From Oegoconia quadripuncta (taxonomy: Eukaryota; Arthropoda; Insecta; Lepidoptera; Autostichidae), in the NCBI GenBank assembly GCA_949316235.1, contig OX438743.1:33697242-33761241 (forward strand): 64,000 nucleotides of DNA, written 5' to 3'. Below the pieces are notes generated by a model that saw only the letters and a program-made list of their open reading frames with translations, made no database searches and was not told where the DNA came from. Below are positions 12,952 through 24,100 of this stretch, in pieces. A program made the translations under genes and the position numbers. How positions within the stretch are numbered: the stretch's first letter is position 1; the number at the start of each line of letters is the position of its first letter.

Positions 12952-15900
12952 TACCGAAACAAGTTGAACGAGCAACAGAACGGCAGGCTGTCGGCGCAGC
13001 GGGCGGCGCTTGGCGTGCGGCAGGAGGAGATGCGAAGCATCGACCGCCGCGTGTCGGAGCTACAAGCGCGGCTGCTAAGGAAGCGGGCGCTGAACCGGCA
13101 GTTAGCAGCCGCGCACAGACAACCGCAGCCACAGCAGCAACAGAGGTGAGAACGACGCCAAACTAAATGATGGGGCTAATCGGCGGATAGTAGCAACAGT
13201 AGGTAAAGCAACAGAATTGAAATGGCATTCCGATGGGCCATAAAAATATTCTATTGGCAACGACCACAATTCATACAAGGAATTAAAGATAGGTATATAC
13301 AATGCTCTGATTCCGTAGATAATAAAAACATGGTCTATCAGAATATCATTTGAATCCAAGGATGTTGTTGAAATTTTGATATCATCCACCTTGACCATTA
13401 TTCTACCGAAGCTTAAAAGATATACTCTATATATGTTTAAATAAAAGTTTCAACAATTTAAAATCAAATATCTACCATCTATCTTTCAGAACGACAAACC
13501 CAACGCCGATGCAGCAGTTGCCGAGCTACCCAGCAGGTAGCGCGGCGAACAGTCAACCAAAGAACCAACAGGCGAGAGGCAACGTCGCTGCTGTGGAGCC
13601 TTATAACCATGTGCCGCACGCTCAGAGCCTTAGCCATAACACCAATTTCCAGGTAGAAAGCAATCATTTAATAATTCATTTTAAACATGTAATATAATTG
13701 ATAGCAGGCCAGACTGGCGAGTTATTCTATTCGTTTAATTATTATGCCGGATAGTTGGTTGGTAATGTATTCACGAGTCTATATGAATAATTTGCATTTT
13801 GCTTTTTCAGCCTATGAAACAAAATATAATACAAAATAATGTGCCATTAAAACAACTCACTCAAAGCGATAATATACAGAGCCACCTTACACAAGAAGCT
13901 CATTATTTGCAGCAGAAACAAATGATGAATCCTCTGTATAATGGTTACCCTCATATACCATCAGGGGTGCAGGATAATCCATACCCTGGGCAATATCCCA
14001 ATAAACATGATATAAATTCATTTAGTCATGTTCAACAAGGTATAAGCACTGCGTATGATCAGAAGTCCGTGTTTGATCATCTGAATAAATACCCTGAATA
14101 TTCGAAACAATCCCAATACAGTCCAAATAGTACAAGCAGTTCGAACAGCAACCAGACTGGAAAAGAACTGAAAATTAATGAGCAAGAGTTCTTACCAGAA
14201 TTTGCTGCGAGCAAATCAGACCCAAAATACCAAACATTGCCATATAATACTAAATTTCCGCAGAGCACTAATGGTAAAGTAAAACCAGAAAGCAATAGTA
14301 AAAACAACGAAAATCAAGATGCAAAGAATCAAAATCAAAATGCTGCAAATATTAATATTAATCATATGACAGTGCATTCTACGCCTCTCTCGGTTGTGAA
14401 TAAAAGTCTAGCAACACCTCTAAGTCAAATGGAAACTACATATCAGAATGACCACACATATCAATTGCAGAAATCTGATTCCTCTAGTAGATGTAATCAA
14501 GAAGGAAAGGAGAATCATGCATATCCACAGAATTCTAGGCTAAGTCAGAACAGTCAGAGCAACGAAGGCTCGAAAAACAGTGCAGGGAAAAGTCAACAGG
14601 GTAGCGCATTAAAAGGCAGCTCGCCTAGTTTGGGATCAAATACATCGACCAATGCTAGCAGTTCTATAGGATTTGGAGTAAGTATATTGAAATTTGCCCT
14701 AAAGCCTATGCTACTGCCATAATAGTATCTATCATTGTAACATATTTATCATAGTTTGATATCTACATTTATCATGTTTCAGCAGATTTTTGAGAAACCG
14801 CTTACATCATTTGCTATTCCTACACATTTTCACCTGTAAATACCATTATCATTCATTAATTACAGAAGCCCGTATCGAGCGTGGCCCCCACATCGGTTCA
14901 AGTATCGAGTGGGAAACCATCACCCATATACCAGACATCATCCACCAAAATCCAACCAGTCCAACCTCAAACCGTTCAAACTCAATCTGTACCTACCAAT
15001 CATGTAGCTAGTAACGTGACTTCCCAACCCCAGATCGTTAGAAACACGGCGTCAGGACTGTCTAGTTCGACAAATAACTTCAGTGGCCCGAATGCATCGT
15101 CGCAAAGCATCCTACTATCTCCACCGCAAAGTGCCAGTACACCTCTGTCGACGCCCGATGTTAGCGGTACCGACAAATCACCTAAACCAGCTCTACCTCC
15201 TAAACCCACCATTAAGGTATGTAAGATAATTTGTCAATCATATTTCAAAACTGAATTCATAAAGATGGTATTTTTTAGTAACTGAACCCCCAATTGGCGA
15301 AAAACTAACTTCAGTAAGGTTCCGTTATCTATCTCAGATCTCTAAATATGGGATCACCCATATGAATTTGGTGGAGATCTGAGGATGCCAATGGCGGTAA
15401 ACTCTATCAAACAAAAAATAATTATCAGAATCTCTTAACAATTATTATTGTCGAAAATAACAAACATACGAGAAAAGTCGAAATGAGAATTATCCTTCTT
15501 TTTTGAACTCTGTTAAAAAGTGACACCAATTTGACATCAATAATTTATATTTATTTTACAGACCCCTCCTCGGCAATCGGTAAATAACGATGCAGGATTT
15601 CAATCGACAGAGACAACGAATTTGCCCACTATTCCCTTACCAGACTCGTCCAATGACAGCGATCTGCAAAATCAAAAGGAATCGAGCAACGGAAGTAGCA
15701 GCAATGAAATGATTATTAAGGCTCGTCCTCTTACAATTCGAAAACCACCATTAAGCGAACAACCAAAGCTAAGGAACATCAATAATTCTAAAAATGGGAT
15801 TAGTGTAAGCATAAACCGTAGGATCGAAATGCCTCCAGCATTTTTATTCCCTGAAATGGATCATTTAATTGATACATCTAGTGAAATCAACGGCCTAAAA

Positions 15901-18900
15901 GAGAAAATTAAGCAAAAAGACGAAGTAGATAAGGCACTAAACAATAACATATCTTTATCTAGTGATAGGCAAGAGGATAGCAAAGATAATATTGTATCTG
16001 ATATAGCAGAGCAAATTAGTTCAGTAGATTTGAACGGTCAGGATTCTCAGGGAACTGAGAATGTGCTGAGACGATCAAAAAAAGGCAACTTGAAGCAAGG
16101 AGGTAAAGCCCCACTCACGAGGCGAGTGAGTTTCGATCCCCTCGCTCTACTGTTGGATGCTAGTTTAGAAGGAGAACTGGAGCTTGTAAAGAAAACGGCA
16201 ACACAGGTATGCATGATATTCTCCCTTTCTGAATTTGTTGCAGGTATCTTTAAAATTATATTTATAAATTAATATAAAATTTGTTTTAGGTGCAGAATGC
16301 GAGCGCTGCAAACGACGAAGGGATTACAGCTCTACATAACGCTATCTGTGCGGGACATTTTGAGATTGTCAAGTAAGTATCAATGAGGAAATGAAAAGGA
16401 AAATATGCATCTTACAAAATATTTACAATAAAAAAAGTATGCCTACAATTGGGAGACCTTATCACTGAGCAATTAAGTCATTACACAATGCTCATTAGCA
16501 TGATCTGAAGATATTCGAAACGGCGTCAGCACGCTCCGGTACAGTTCCGTCATTGCACTTGTCGCCGTGGAGAAAAGCTATGACATTAAACCACTCCTCT
16601 TTTCACGAATCTTCCTTACGCGTATGTCTATATGTAAATATGGAATTAACTACTCTACGTGTTTCCTCGAAGCAATGACATGGGGTCCTTCAAGAAGGTA
16701 GTGAATAGCTTTATTCAACGGTCAGCATCGCATGTGCAGCCTGGTGTTGCACAATGTTCATGGGTAGCAGTAACCACTTCCCATCAGTACCTCTACCTTC
16801 TTGTATAAATGTCGGTGAGATTCGTTCTTTTAGAGATTTCTTCATTCCTGAATCGATCTCGTAGTAAAACTCCGACCATCGCCCTCTCCATAGTTCGTTG
16901 GGTGACCTTACAATAAATGTTTTTTTTTATATAGTTCTAAAAATCCTGAAGCCCGCTCATCAAGCCCTTTGGTTCTAAATAAGAAGGAATAAAAAGACAA
17001 GCAAATATAGGTAGGTATGCAAAAATATAAAATAATTTTAAATATTGCACCTCATTCATTTCAGATTCCTTGTGGAATTAGGTTGTGATGTAAATGCTCA
17101 AGATTCTGATGGCTGGACGCCACTACATTGCGCCGCCTCTTGCAACAATCTGCCTATGGTGCGCTTTCTCGTAGACAATGGTAAGTTGCATCAAACTTCT
17201 CGATAATATAAGTGTCTTGCGCTGTGCCACTGCAATTAGCAATTTGTAATAAACGCTACGCTCCGGCTACTTATCAATCCTATGGTGATCTGTCACACAG
17301 GTTTTCTAGTACCGACACCAATCTCTCACAAAACTAGGTTTATATATTTCATAATACCTTTGAAAACCCACTGGCACCCCCTGTTGCCAGTTCACCTTGT
17401 GAATTGGTCTCATTGGGAATTGAACAATTAAGCACCCATTGTTGATCAATGTAGGTATATTTTTGTGAGAGAAAATAAAAAGTTTTTGTATTTGTATCGA
17501 ACGAGATCGTGCATATGCATACACTAGTTTTCTAGACGAGTGGGGATGACCGATGAAATACAGTATACATTCGTCTAGGCAAAAGAAATCTCAATAATTA
17601 TTGAAAATGAAACTTATTGCAATACCGAATTTCTTTAGACACCCAAGATAAAATGACCTTAATTACAATGTTATTAAAGTTAATTTTCCTTATCAAGCAA
17701 TTGTATTTCTAAAGGTTTCTCCTTGTTTCCTCGTCATCCTACACAGAAATTAATAAAATACGTTAAACGAACACGAATTGTTAGGCAGTTAATTACATAG
17801 TAACAAAATTTATAAAGAATACTAACAATATTTGTACTTGTAAAGGCTTGCGAACTTAGTAGAGTTGCTGATTTTCACTCCCCCGCCAGGAGAAAAGTAA
17901 CATCCGGGAAAATACCTAATGCCTCGTGTTTACACTCGACAAGACTGTCTGGATCCGGATAACTGTTGTTTTATTATAGCACCATCTATTAAGGGCAAGT
18001 GTACAACCTGATTCACGCCTTACCTTGTGGCGCCATCTTACGGTTCTAACACATTCTATGTCCTTTTTCAGGGGCTTGTATATTTGCAACTACGCTGTCT
18101 GACCACGAGACGGCGGCTGAAAAATGTGAAGAGGACGAAGAAGGCTTCGATGGTTGCTCGGAATATCTATACAGTGAGTTACATTACTAAAAGTTAGTCT
18201 TCAAATTGAACGACTTACCACCTCGTGATATGTGTAAAGGTACTCTATGTCAGAGCGTACGAGTATTCTAGAGATTTACAAACCTTTTAAAACAAGTTCA
18301 CTACTCGGTTCGATAACTTTCCACTATAGGTACTGGAAAACGTAGGTTTTTGGAAGCTTCACACCAGTAACGCTGCTTATCTGTACTGATGTACGTAGGT
18401 ACCTACGACACGTTGTCCCTAATTCGTTTGCCGGATCATTATTTATCACAAGCAGCCATAAAAACATTCTGTGCTGCCTCGACTATATGGGCATTTACCA
18501 ACTAGTAATAGGCATTGTAGATGGACCTATTTGAACGTGTTTAGTGTTCTACTATTTATCATTGATTTCTTTGTTATTTTGTAAATGTGTTAATTTATAC
18601 AAAAGTAAAAAAGTTACTTTAGACTAAATATAACATTCAACCGCCTCCGTGGCTCAATGTATACAACATTGGGTTTACGATGGTCGCGGGTTCGATCCCC
18701 AGCGTACATATTTAGTACTCGGTTTGGTTGGTGTTATTGTGTTTTGTAAAATGTATGTTCTCCTTTTGTACAATAAAGTGTATTTGTATTGTATTGTGGT
18801 AGGGCATTTTATATGTCCGCCTGGCTAGCTACCACCATCTTAACTAAATCTGCCGTCAAACGGCAATGTTGTGTTCCGGTTGTCAGAGATAAGATAGCTA

Positions 18901-20200
18901 GTCCCCCAAATAAGATGGGGTTTCCGGGTCAGTACGCTACCACATTCGGCCTCATCTTCACACATGGTGTGATTGAGGTCAAGTGCTAACCCGTTGTGCA
19001 TAAAAGAAACATTATTGTTAATATACAACAAATTGAAGGATAGGTAATTGTACAAGTAACATAGATTCTTCTTTGAAACAGGGTACATGTTTAGTACTCT
19101 GTTTGGTTGGTAAATTTTAAATGTCCGCCTGGCGAGCTACCGTCATCTTATCTAATCCATGGCCCAGCAGCAATGTTAGTAGCGTTGTTGTTTCGGAACT
19201 CTGAGTTATTTTCCAGGGCCAGTGTTAACCTCGCAACTAAAAAATACACAATCCTTCAAAAAATATATATATCCTATTTTGGCAGTTCAGTCCAGTCCAT
19301 CATTACTATTGTTTGTATCACTAAGAATTTTGTGAATCAATAAATAAACTAACATACTTGTATATTCCTTTTTCAGGCGTGCAAGAGAAACTAGGCATAA
19401 TGAATAACGGCCTAGTCTACTCGGTATTCTCCTACACTGCCGCTCGCAGCGACGAGCTCTCGTTCGACACTGGCGCACGGATGCAGGTTCTGAGGAAGGG
19501 TGACGACAACGAACGGGAATGGTGGTGGTGTAGAGATGATGATGGACAGGAGGGCTATGTGCCCAGGAACTTGCTTGGGGTAAGGATTGAATCATGAATT
19601 TTTTTTTATATCTAGAAAGGTCAAGAACCTGTTTTGCATAAAAGAAGTAGCTCACATGCACATACCAATATAATCACGTGTGCTCACGTGTAATGGCCTG
19701 TAATGGTCTGGCCAGCTACCACCATCCAAGCAGCAATGTTGATATTATTGTTGTGTTACGGGTGTTTGAAATAAGATAGCCAATCCCTAACTAAATTAAG
19801 GGTTCTTGGTGAGGCCGCTTCCACCTTCATTTTAACTTAACATTAGGTGTGATTGAGGTCCAGCTCTAACCCGCTGCGTATAAAAAATAGCATTTAATTG
19901 CGTTCTGTAAGGTCGACACTTTCGATCATTTACCCCACCGGGAATCAAATCTGAAGTTCCATGATGCAACCATAGGGTTAAGGAGGGGATTATCGCGTTC
20001 TTACACATGATAGTAGGTGGGTGTTGAGGTATTGATGCAGATGTATCTTGAGTACTGTACAGCATCAGGCAAGAGAGGCTAGAAACATTAGGTTCGATCG
20101 GCTAATATTTATACATCTGTGGTTTAAATAAAAAAGCCATTTTCAACACATAATTTGTTTGTTACAGTTATATCCAAGGGTAACCACACAGCAGGATTAA
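12952..20200 (+). CDS. ASPP: ASPP family protein, C-terminal ten exons
   Basis: Partial gene; the 5' end lies outside the window. Exons: 12952-13145, 13490-13652, 13811-14677, 14866-15216, 15562-16206, 16290-16372, 17065-17180, 18072-18173, 19377-19579, 20168-20200. All introns are GT-AG and all phases agree, giving 918 visible residues. In order: a charged helix starting [17 protein letters not shown] (family coiled-coil end); a Gln/Asn/Ser-rich stretch (about 70-500); the proline motif KPALPPKP; a block ending [17 protein letters not shown] at about 713-716, a PP1-docking RVxF form, leading into [14 protein letters not shown]; ankyrin repeats ([32 protein letters not shown], about 750-840); and an SH3 domain ([20 protein letters not shown], about 853-910). 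Known family role: ASPP proteins bind PP1 and p53-type or cell-polarity partners through this C-terminal half. ASPP identity is near certain from the ankyrin-SH3 block; function in this insect is inferred. Introns 8 and 9 carry SINE type 3 copies. Confidence 0.95.
18636..19010 (+). repeat. SINE type 3 (ccgcctccgtggctcaatg) in ASPP intron 8
   Basis: The tRNA-like head 'gcctccgtggctcaatgtat' is followed by the B box 'cgcgggttcgatccccagcg', 'tactcggtttggttggt' and 'gtccgcctggctagctacca', and the tail 'cacatggtgtgattgaggtc'. A ~50-base stretch around 18740-18795 (aaaatgtatgttctcc..., (ttgta)n) interrupts the body. Fuller copies occur on the - strand at 48955-49285. Confidence 0.75.
19085..19215 (+). 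repeat. SINE type 3 fragment, ASPP intron 8
   Basis: The body section 'actctgtttggttggtaaat' then 'tgtccgcctggcgagctacc' and 'cagcagcaatgttagtagcg' duplicates the neighbouring copy at 18636. The head and tail are missing. Confidence 0.7.
19676..19890 (+). repeat. SINE type 3 fragment, ASPP intron 9
   Basis: The body and tail of the same SINE ('ctggccagctaccaccatcc', 'aagcagcaatgttgatatta', 'gtgtgattgaggtccagctc') lie in the last ASPP intron, about 280 bases before the final exon. Confidence 0.7.
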
Positions 20201-20463
20201 AAGGTACAAGGCCTAAATATCATAAAATATGACCTGATATTGTAATTGTAAATACAACTAGTTCGTTTTATTTTTTATGTATTTATATCACTGTAACTAA
20301 TCTAAAAATATTTATCAGATCTAATATTTTGTAAATATTTAACTTAGTGCAAAACGAATGAGATTATATTGTACATTTTATAAATATGTGAGTCATCGTT
20401 TAAATTGGTCATAACATTTGTATATTGTTCTTAGGGTGTTTGCAAATATTGTGAGATATTACA

Positions 20464-20469
20464 AATAAA
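20464..20469 (+). terminator. ASPP polyadenylation signal AATAAA
   Basis: A canonical AATAAA lies about 264 bases after the ASPP stop codon (20198-20200), within 'ttacaaataaattgac'. It implies a 3' UTR of roughly 290 bases. A cluster of TTTGTAAAT-type AT-rich sequence precedes it. Confidence 0.7.
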
Positions 20470-20828
20470 TTGACAATACAATTATGAAGAACTAATTTCG
20501 GTGTATTTTTATTTTCTACAAATCATTATCAGCTGTCAAAAAGTCCATATTCTTAAACGAACTCATTATCTTGACACATTTGTACCAGTAAAGAGAGGTA
20601 AGACCAACTTGTACTCAAAATCTGAAAAGAAAAATGTTCATGTCAATTGTTAACTTCATACAATATATCAAATTCCGTCGCCCGCCATCGCCGTTAGATT
20701 ATTGATCTAGGCACCAACATCACATTGCTGGGCTACCAAATTTCTTTGATCGCCAATGGGCGAGTGCGTTACCCCAGAGGAATTTTGCAGCATCTACGAA
20801 AAAATATTCATCTCAAATTAAATTACTG

Positions 20829-20881
20829 AAAATTATGATGCCTATTTTCTCCGGAAAGTACGTAGAATGGCCGTCATTTAT
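20829..20881 (+). pseudogene. BEL/Pao-type gag fragment
   Basis: The + strand reads KIMMPIFSGKYVEWPSFI, close to the conserved 'P.FSG.Y.EW..F' start of BEL/Pao Gag proteins. It is cut off by a short SINE type 3 piece ('attgttgtgttccggttgtc') from about 20881. Only about 18 codons remain, so it is clearly a relic. Confidence 0.5.
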
Positions 20882-21289
20882 AGCATTGTTGTGTTCCGGT
20901 TGTCAGAGAAAATGTCCAAAATTGACACTTCACCTGAGTTAAACGTTTTTGCCTTATTTGGAATATTAGATTGCGTACTTTGTTTATTAACAAAAGATCT
21001 AGAATCCAGAAATTCAAAAACTACACCTAGCGATTACTTAAATAACTATTTAAATATTTAAAAATCAAATAACCCGACAGCATATTATTCTGTATTTTGC
21101 GGGCGCCATGTTGGATTTTTTACCATAAAATGTATGCTATGTCGTTCTAGGGATCAAGACAAATCGAACGACACCTTGCACTTTAAAATCAGTCGATCCG
21201 TGTACAGGAGGTAACATAGAAATCCACATATATACATATACTCGAAAAACATCTCTCCTTTCTTGGGGCTGTCGGGTAAACATCTTGAA

Positions 21290-21500
21290 ACTGCACAACC
21301 GTTGGCAAGTAGAAGTATTAGTGCTGGTAACGTTCAACTGTTATTGCTGTCTCGAATCTGGATCTACTATTAAATTCAGCAAATGGATCACCAATATGTC
21401 CCAAGAGATACATCTAAGTACTACAATATTAGTCAAGGCGTTTAAACAATCAGTAGTAGTGTCTAAAAGATTTTTCAGCTGAGTGGCAGATTCAGAGACT
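21290..21500 (-). pseudogene. BEL/Pao-type gag fragment, inverted relative to 20829
   Basis: The - strand reads SATQLKNLLDTTTDCLNAL, then WDILVIHLL and VDPDSRQQ followed by a stop. This resembles the downstream Gag segment of BEL/Pao elements (a 'L..LLD....C..AL.......WD.ILVH......D...R..W' pattern). It lies 0.4 kb from the other gag piece and in the opposite orientation, so the element has been rearranged. An adjoining block at 21100-21290 recurs at 45165-45345. Confidence 0.5.
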
Positions 21501-21584
21501 TAAGTGTATCTGACTCAACATGGGCTTTAAAATGCATTGGGATAAATATTTTTTATTGTTGAAACGTTCTTCGAATAATTTCTA

Positions 21585-21750
21585 ACAGCAATGTTAATAG
21601 CATTGTTGTGTTCCGGTTGTCAGAGATAAGATAACCAGTTTCCCAAATATTTGGGTTTCCGGGTCAGTACGCTTCCACCTTCGGCCTCATCTTCACTTAA
21701 CATCAAGTGTGATTAAGGTCAAGTGCTAACCCATTATGCATAATAAAAAA
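21585..21750 (+). repeat. SINE type 3 fragment
   Basis: The body and tail ('ttgttgtgttccggttgtca', 'gataaccagtttcccaaata', 'tcacttaacatcaagtgtga') match the other type 3 copies; the tRNA-like head is absent. Confidence 0.7.
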
Positions 21751-21757
21751 CTATCCC

Positions 21758-21815
21758 GCGCTCACGACGCGTCACGCGCGACAAGTGCTGTCATGCTACG
21801 CGGGCTGATTTAAAA
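21758..21815 (-). repeat. Fragment of small inverted-repeat element (gcatgacag end)
   Basis: On the - strand 'gcgtagcatgacagcacttg' then 'tcgcgcgtgacgcg' resembles the left end of the element at 56435-56560 ('cgtagcatgacagtgtttgt', 'cgcgtgcgacgcg'). Confidence 0.45.
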
Positions 21816-22204
21816 AGACAACATTCTGCTGGAATAACGAACATCTAATGAGTAAACTATCCAGGGAACGTTATGTTAAATGTGTCGTGGGATAAAGGCT
21901 ATACCAATCCAGCAGTTGACTAAAAATGACCGGTTGGTGTGATGCGAACACACACATTATCAACCAATGCCAGTGACATTGTATATTATTTTGTGTTGGC
22001 TTTGTTTCTAATTTGATTATGAAATTTCAGTGCCTAGATAAGCGGCGGCGTCCATATTGTGACTGGTACTACTAACCTTGGACAAGAGTGCAAATGTCAT
22101 GTATGAGAAGCCCATTGCAGACAAATAAGCCGGCCGTTGTGATCTGTGAATGTTGTTTACAGTAATTAGAAATATTTTTTCGTGTGAGACGGCATCTCCT
22201 GTAA

Positions 22205-22540
22205 AAACTGTGGGGACGTAAGGATCATCGTATAAGCAGCCTTACACGTCCCCACTGTTGGGGCACAACCTTCTGTCACAGTTGAGGATAGGGACCATAA
22301 TCCACCACGCGGGCCCAATGCGAATTAATTGGATTTGTGTCAGACTAGTGGCCACCTGACGGTCAGTGTTTTCAAGCCGCCCCTGTAGGCCACCGACTTG
22401 GCTTAGCGACTGCCTTCAATTAAAAACAACCGGGAGCGATTATTTAACATATTCGTATTTAAATGCCACTAGAGGTCACCTACTCGAAAACGAATAGCGA
22501 ATACGACTGCGCCACGACATAAGAATACTGGTCTTTTAAG
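22205..22540 (-). repeat. 5S rRNA-derived SINE, 5S core partly deleted
   Basis: The - strand gives the head 'gcgaatattcgctattcgtt'-like sequence (here 'gtattcgctattcgttttcg'). It is followed by 'agtaggtgacctctagtgg', then the shared body ('ccaagtcggtggcctacagg', 'caggtggccactagtctgac') and the tail 'ccaacagtggggacgtgtaa' 'ggctg'. The segment matching the middle of 5S rRNA is missing in this copy. Confidence 0.65.
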
Positions 22541-23983
22541 TCACAGCATGAGAATGAGGATTCCAGCCACCCGTCACCGCAGAATGCTCACCCAAAATAT
22601 TGTTAAACTACAGTGGCACAAAATTTTTCCTTTGCACACTATTTGGCACTAATTTGAGCACAGTTTTGATTGTTAAAACAACCGAAGTGTACGTTGTGTA
22701 GTCTAGCATCACACACGTCCTTGATATGATTATGAACTATGAGACATACATAGGTAGGTACTCTGAGGCATTTAAAATAGAACAGAACGGAACGGTCTAG
22801 AACGGAACAAAAAAGAATAGAAACTATCTATTTGCCATAACTAATAATATTAGTAGATAAGTACTTAGGTATTTTGAAATTAGGTACCTACCTCCTAATA
22901 ATGTTCAAGATTATTTTTTTGAAAGTCGTGTTCCTTTCATACCACAGACATAGATAAGCAGCATCAGCGACTCCAGAACTCTGAAATGATAATTATTTAA
23001 TTAGGTAAAGATAGTGAGGAGGAGATTTAATTAGGTAATTAGGTAAAGACTAAACTTCAGTGAGGCATCTTGGCAAAGGAGTTTATCAACAGATCTTCAC
23101 CTTTATGTGGGACCCTACAGTTAAAAAAAATCGGTTTACTAAATGTTGGAGATAAAATAAATAATAGGTGATATAGGTATCCTTGGACATACATACTACC
23201 TAGTTTCACACTAAGCAACTAGGCTTTTATTATGGATAACAAATGGTTGGAAATCACATGGATAGTACCTATCGAGATTATACGAGTATTTCACGGGATT
23301 AGAAAAAATCCTGTCATTGTATGTGCCATTACGTCCCTGGTCAAAGAAAACGTAACGAACTAAGGTTACCGATACGGATTGGTGTCGCTCTTCCACTAAG
23401 TTGAGCGGAAGGAGCCCTTGTCTTTAGACTCAAACACTAAGTGGAGCCTTTCTGATTGAGCTAAGTCCACGAGAGTGACGCCGTTCGAGTCGTTAGTGGC
23501 GTAATCCCAGGAGGCATGATGGCTGTTGTAGTTATCGATGTACACAGAGGATTAGGAGTGGCAGAGTGGAGGATTCGGAAAGGTGTTATTCGGGGCTTTG
23601 TAGACCGAGACCAGAGTTAGATTCGAAATTCTAACAGTAACCACTTCTAGGTTCTTGTCTTATCTTAATATCTTTATTGTACACAAAATTGTTACAGAAA
23701 TATGCATTGTAAGTATATAAAATGTACAAAGGCGAGCTTAACTCCGATAGAGTTTTCTACCATCAAACTTTAGAGATACATAGTATTTATTAGATCGTCG
23801 TTACTTTAGGTACTTGCTATCTTTGTATCAACAACCAGTTACGTAATACTATTTTCAATTTGACGAATCATCTGAATGAATTTGGAAACTCGGTACCATT
23901 TTTTGCCACCCCTCACAAATCCTATGATAAGACAGTAGAATTAGGGATGAATACTATGCCTGTTCCTTTACATAGTTACTTAC
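22541..23983. other. No intact gene; repeat pieces and possible decayed exon
   Basis: A piece of SINE type 1 (- strand) lies at 23160-23240. A common repeat ('ttaatatctttattgtacac', 'acaaaggcgagcttaactcc') lies at 23660-23770. This interval should hold the last odorant receptor exon or exons. The only hint is at 23870-23940 on the - strand, where a KKWYRVSKFIQMI-like reading sits just after a plausible 3' splice site but out of frame with exon 6. Otherwise nothing is recognised. Confidence 0.35.
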
Positions 23984-24100
23984 CGTATCAAAGAGTAACT
24001 GTCCTGGCCAAATCAAGTTAAAGAGTTCCAACACGACATATATCGAGAAGAAGACATTTCTGAGCACCATAAAACTGAAGAATCCCTTTGGTAGGTTTAT
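23984..24100 (-). CDS. Odorant receptor exon 6 (TM6)
   Basis: The acceptor is tgttttcag and the donor ACG|gtaagt. Thirty-nine codons in phase 0 read [39 protein letters not shown]. The position and hydrophobicity fit the sixth membrane segment of ORs. It joins exon 5 in frame across a 1.3-kb intron containing SINE pieces. Confidence 0.7.

Noticed and set aside
12938..13132. Ala/Pro-rich ORFs opposite and alongside the first visible ASPP exon
   Set aside because: Shadows of a GC-rich coding exon; the frame reading [14 protein letters not shown] is the one that splices and matches the ASPP family.
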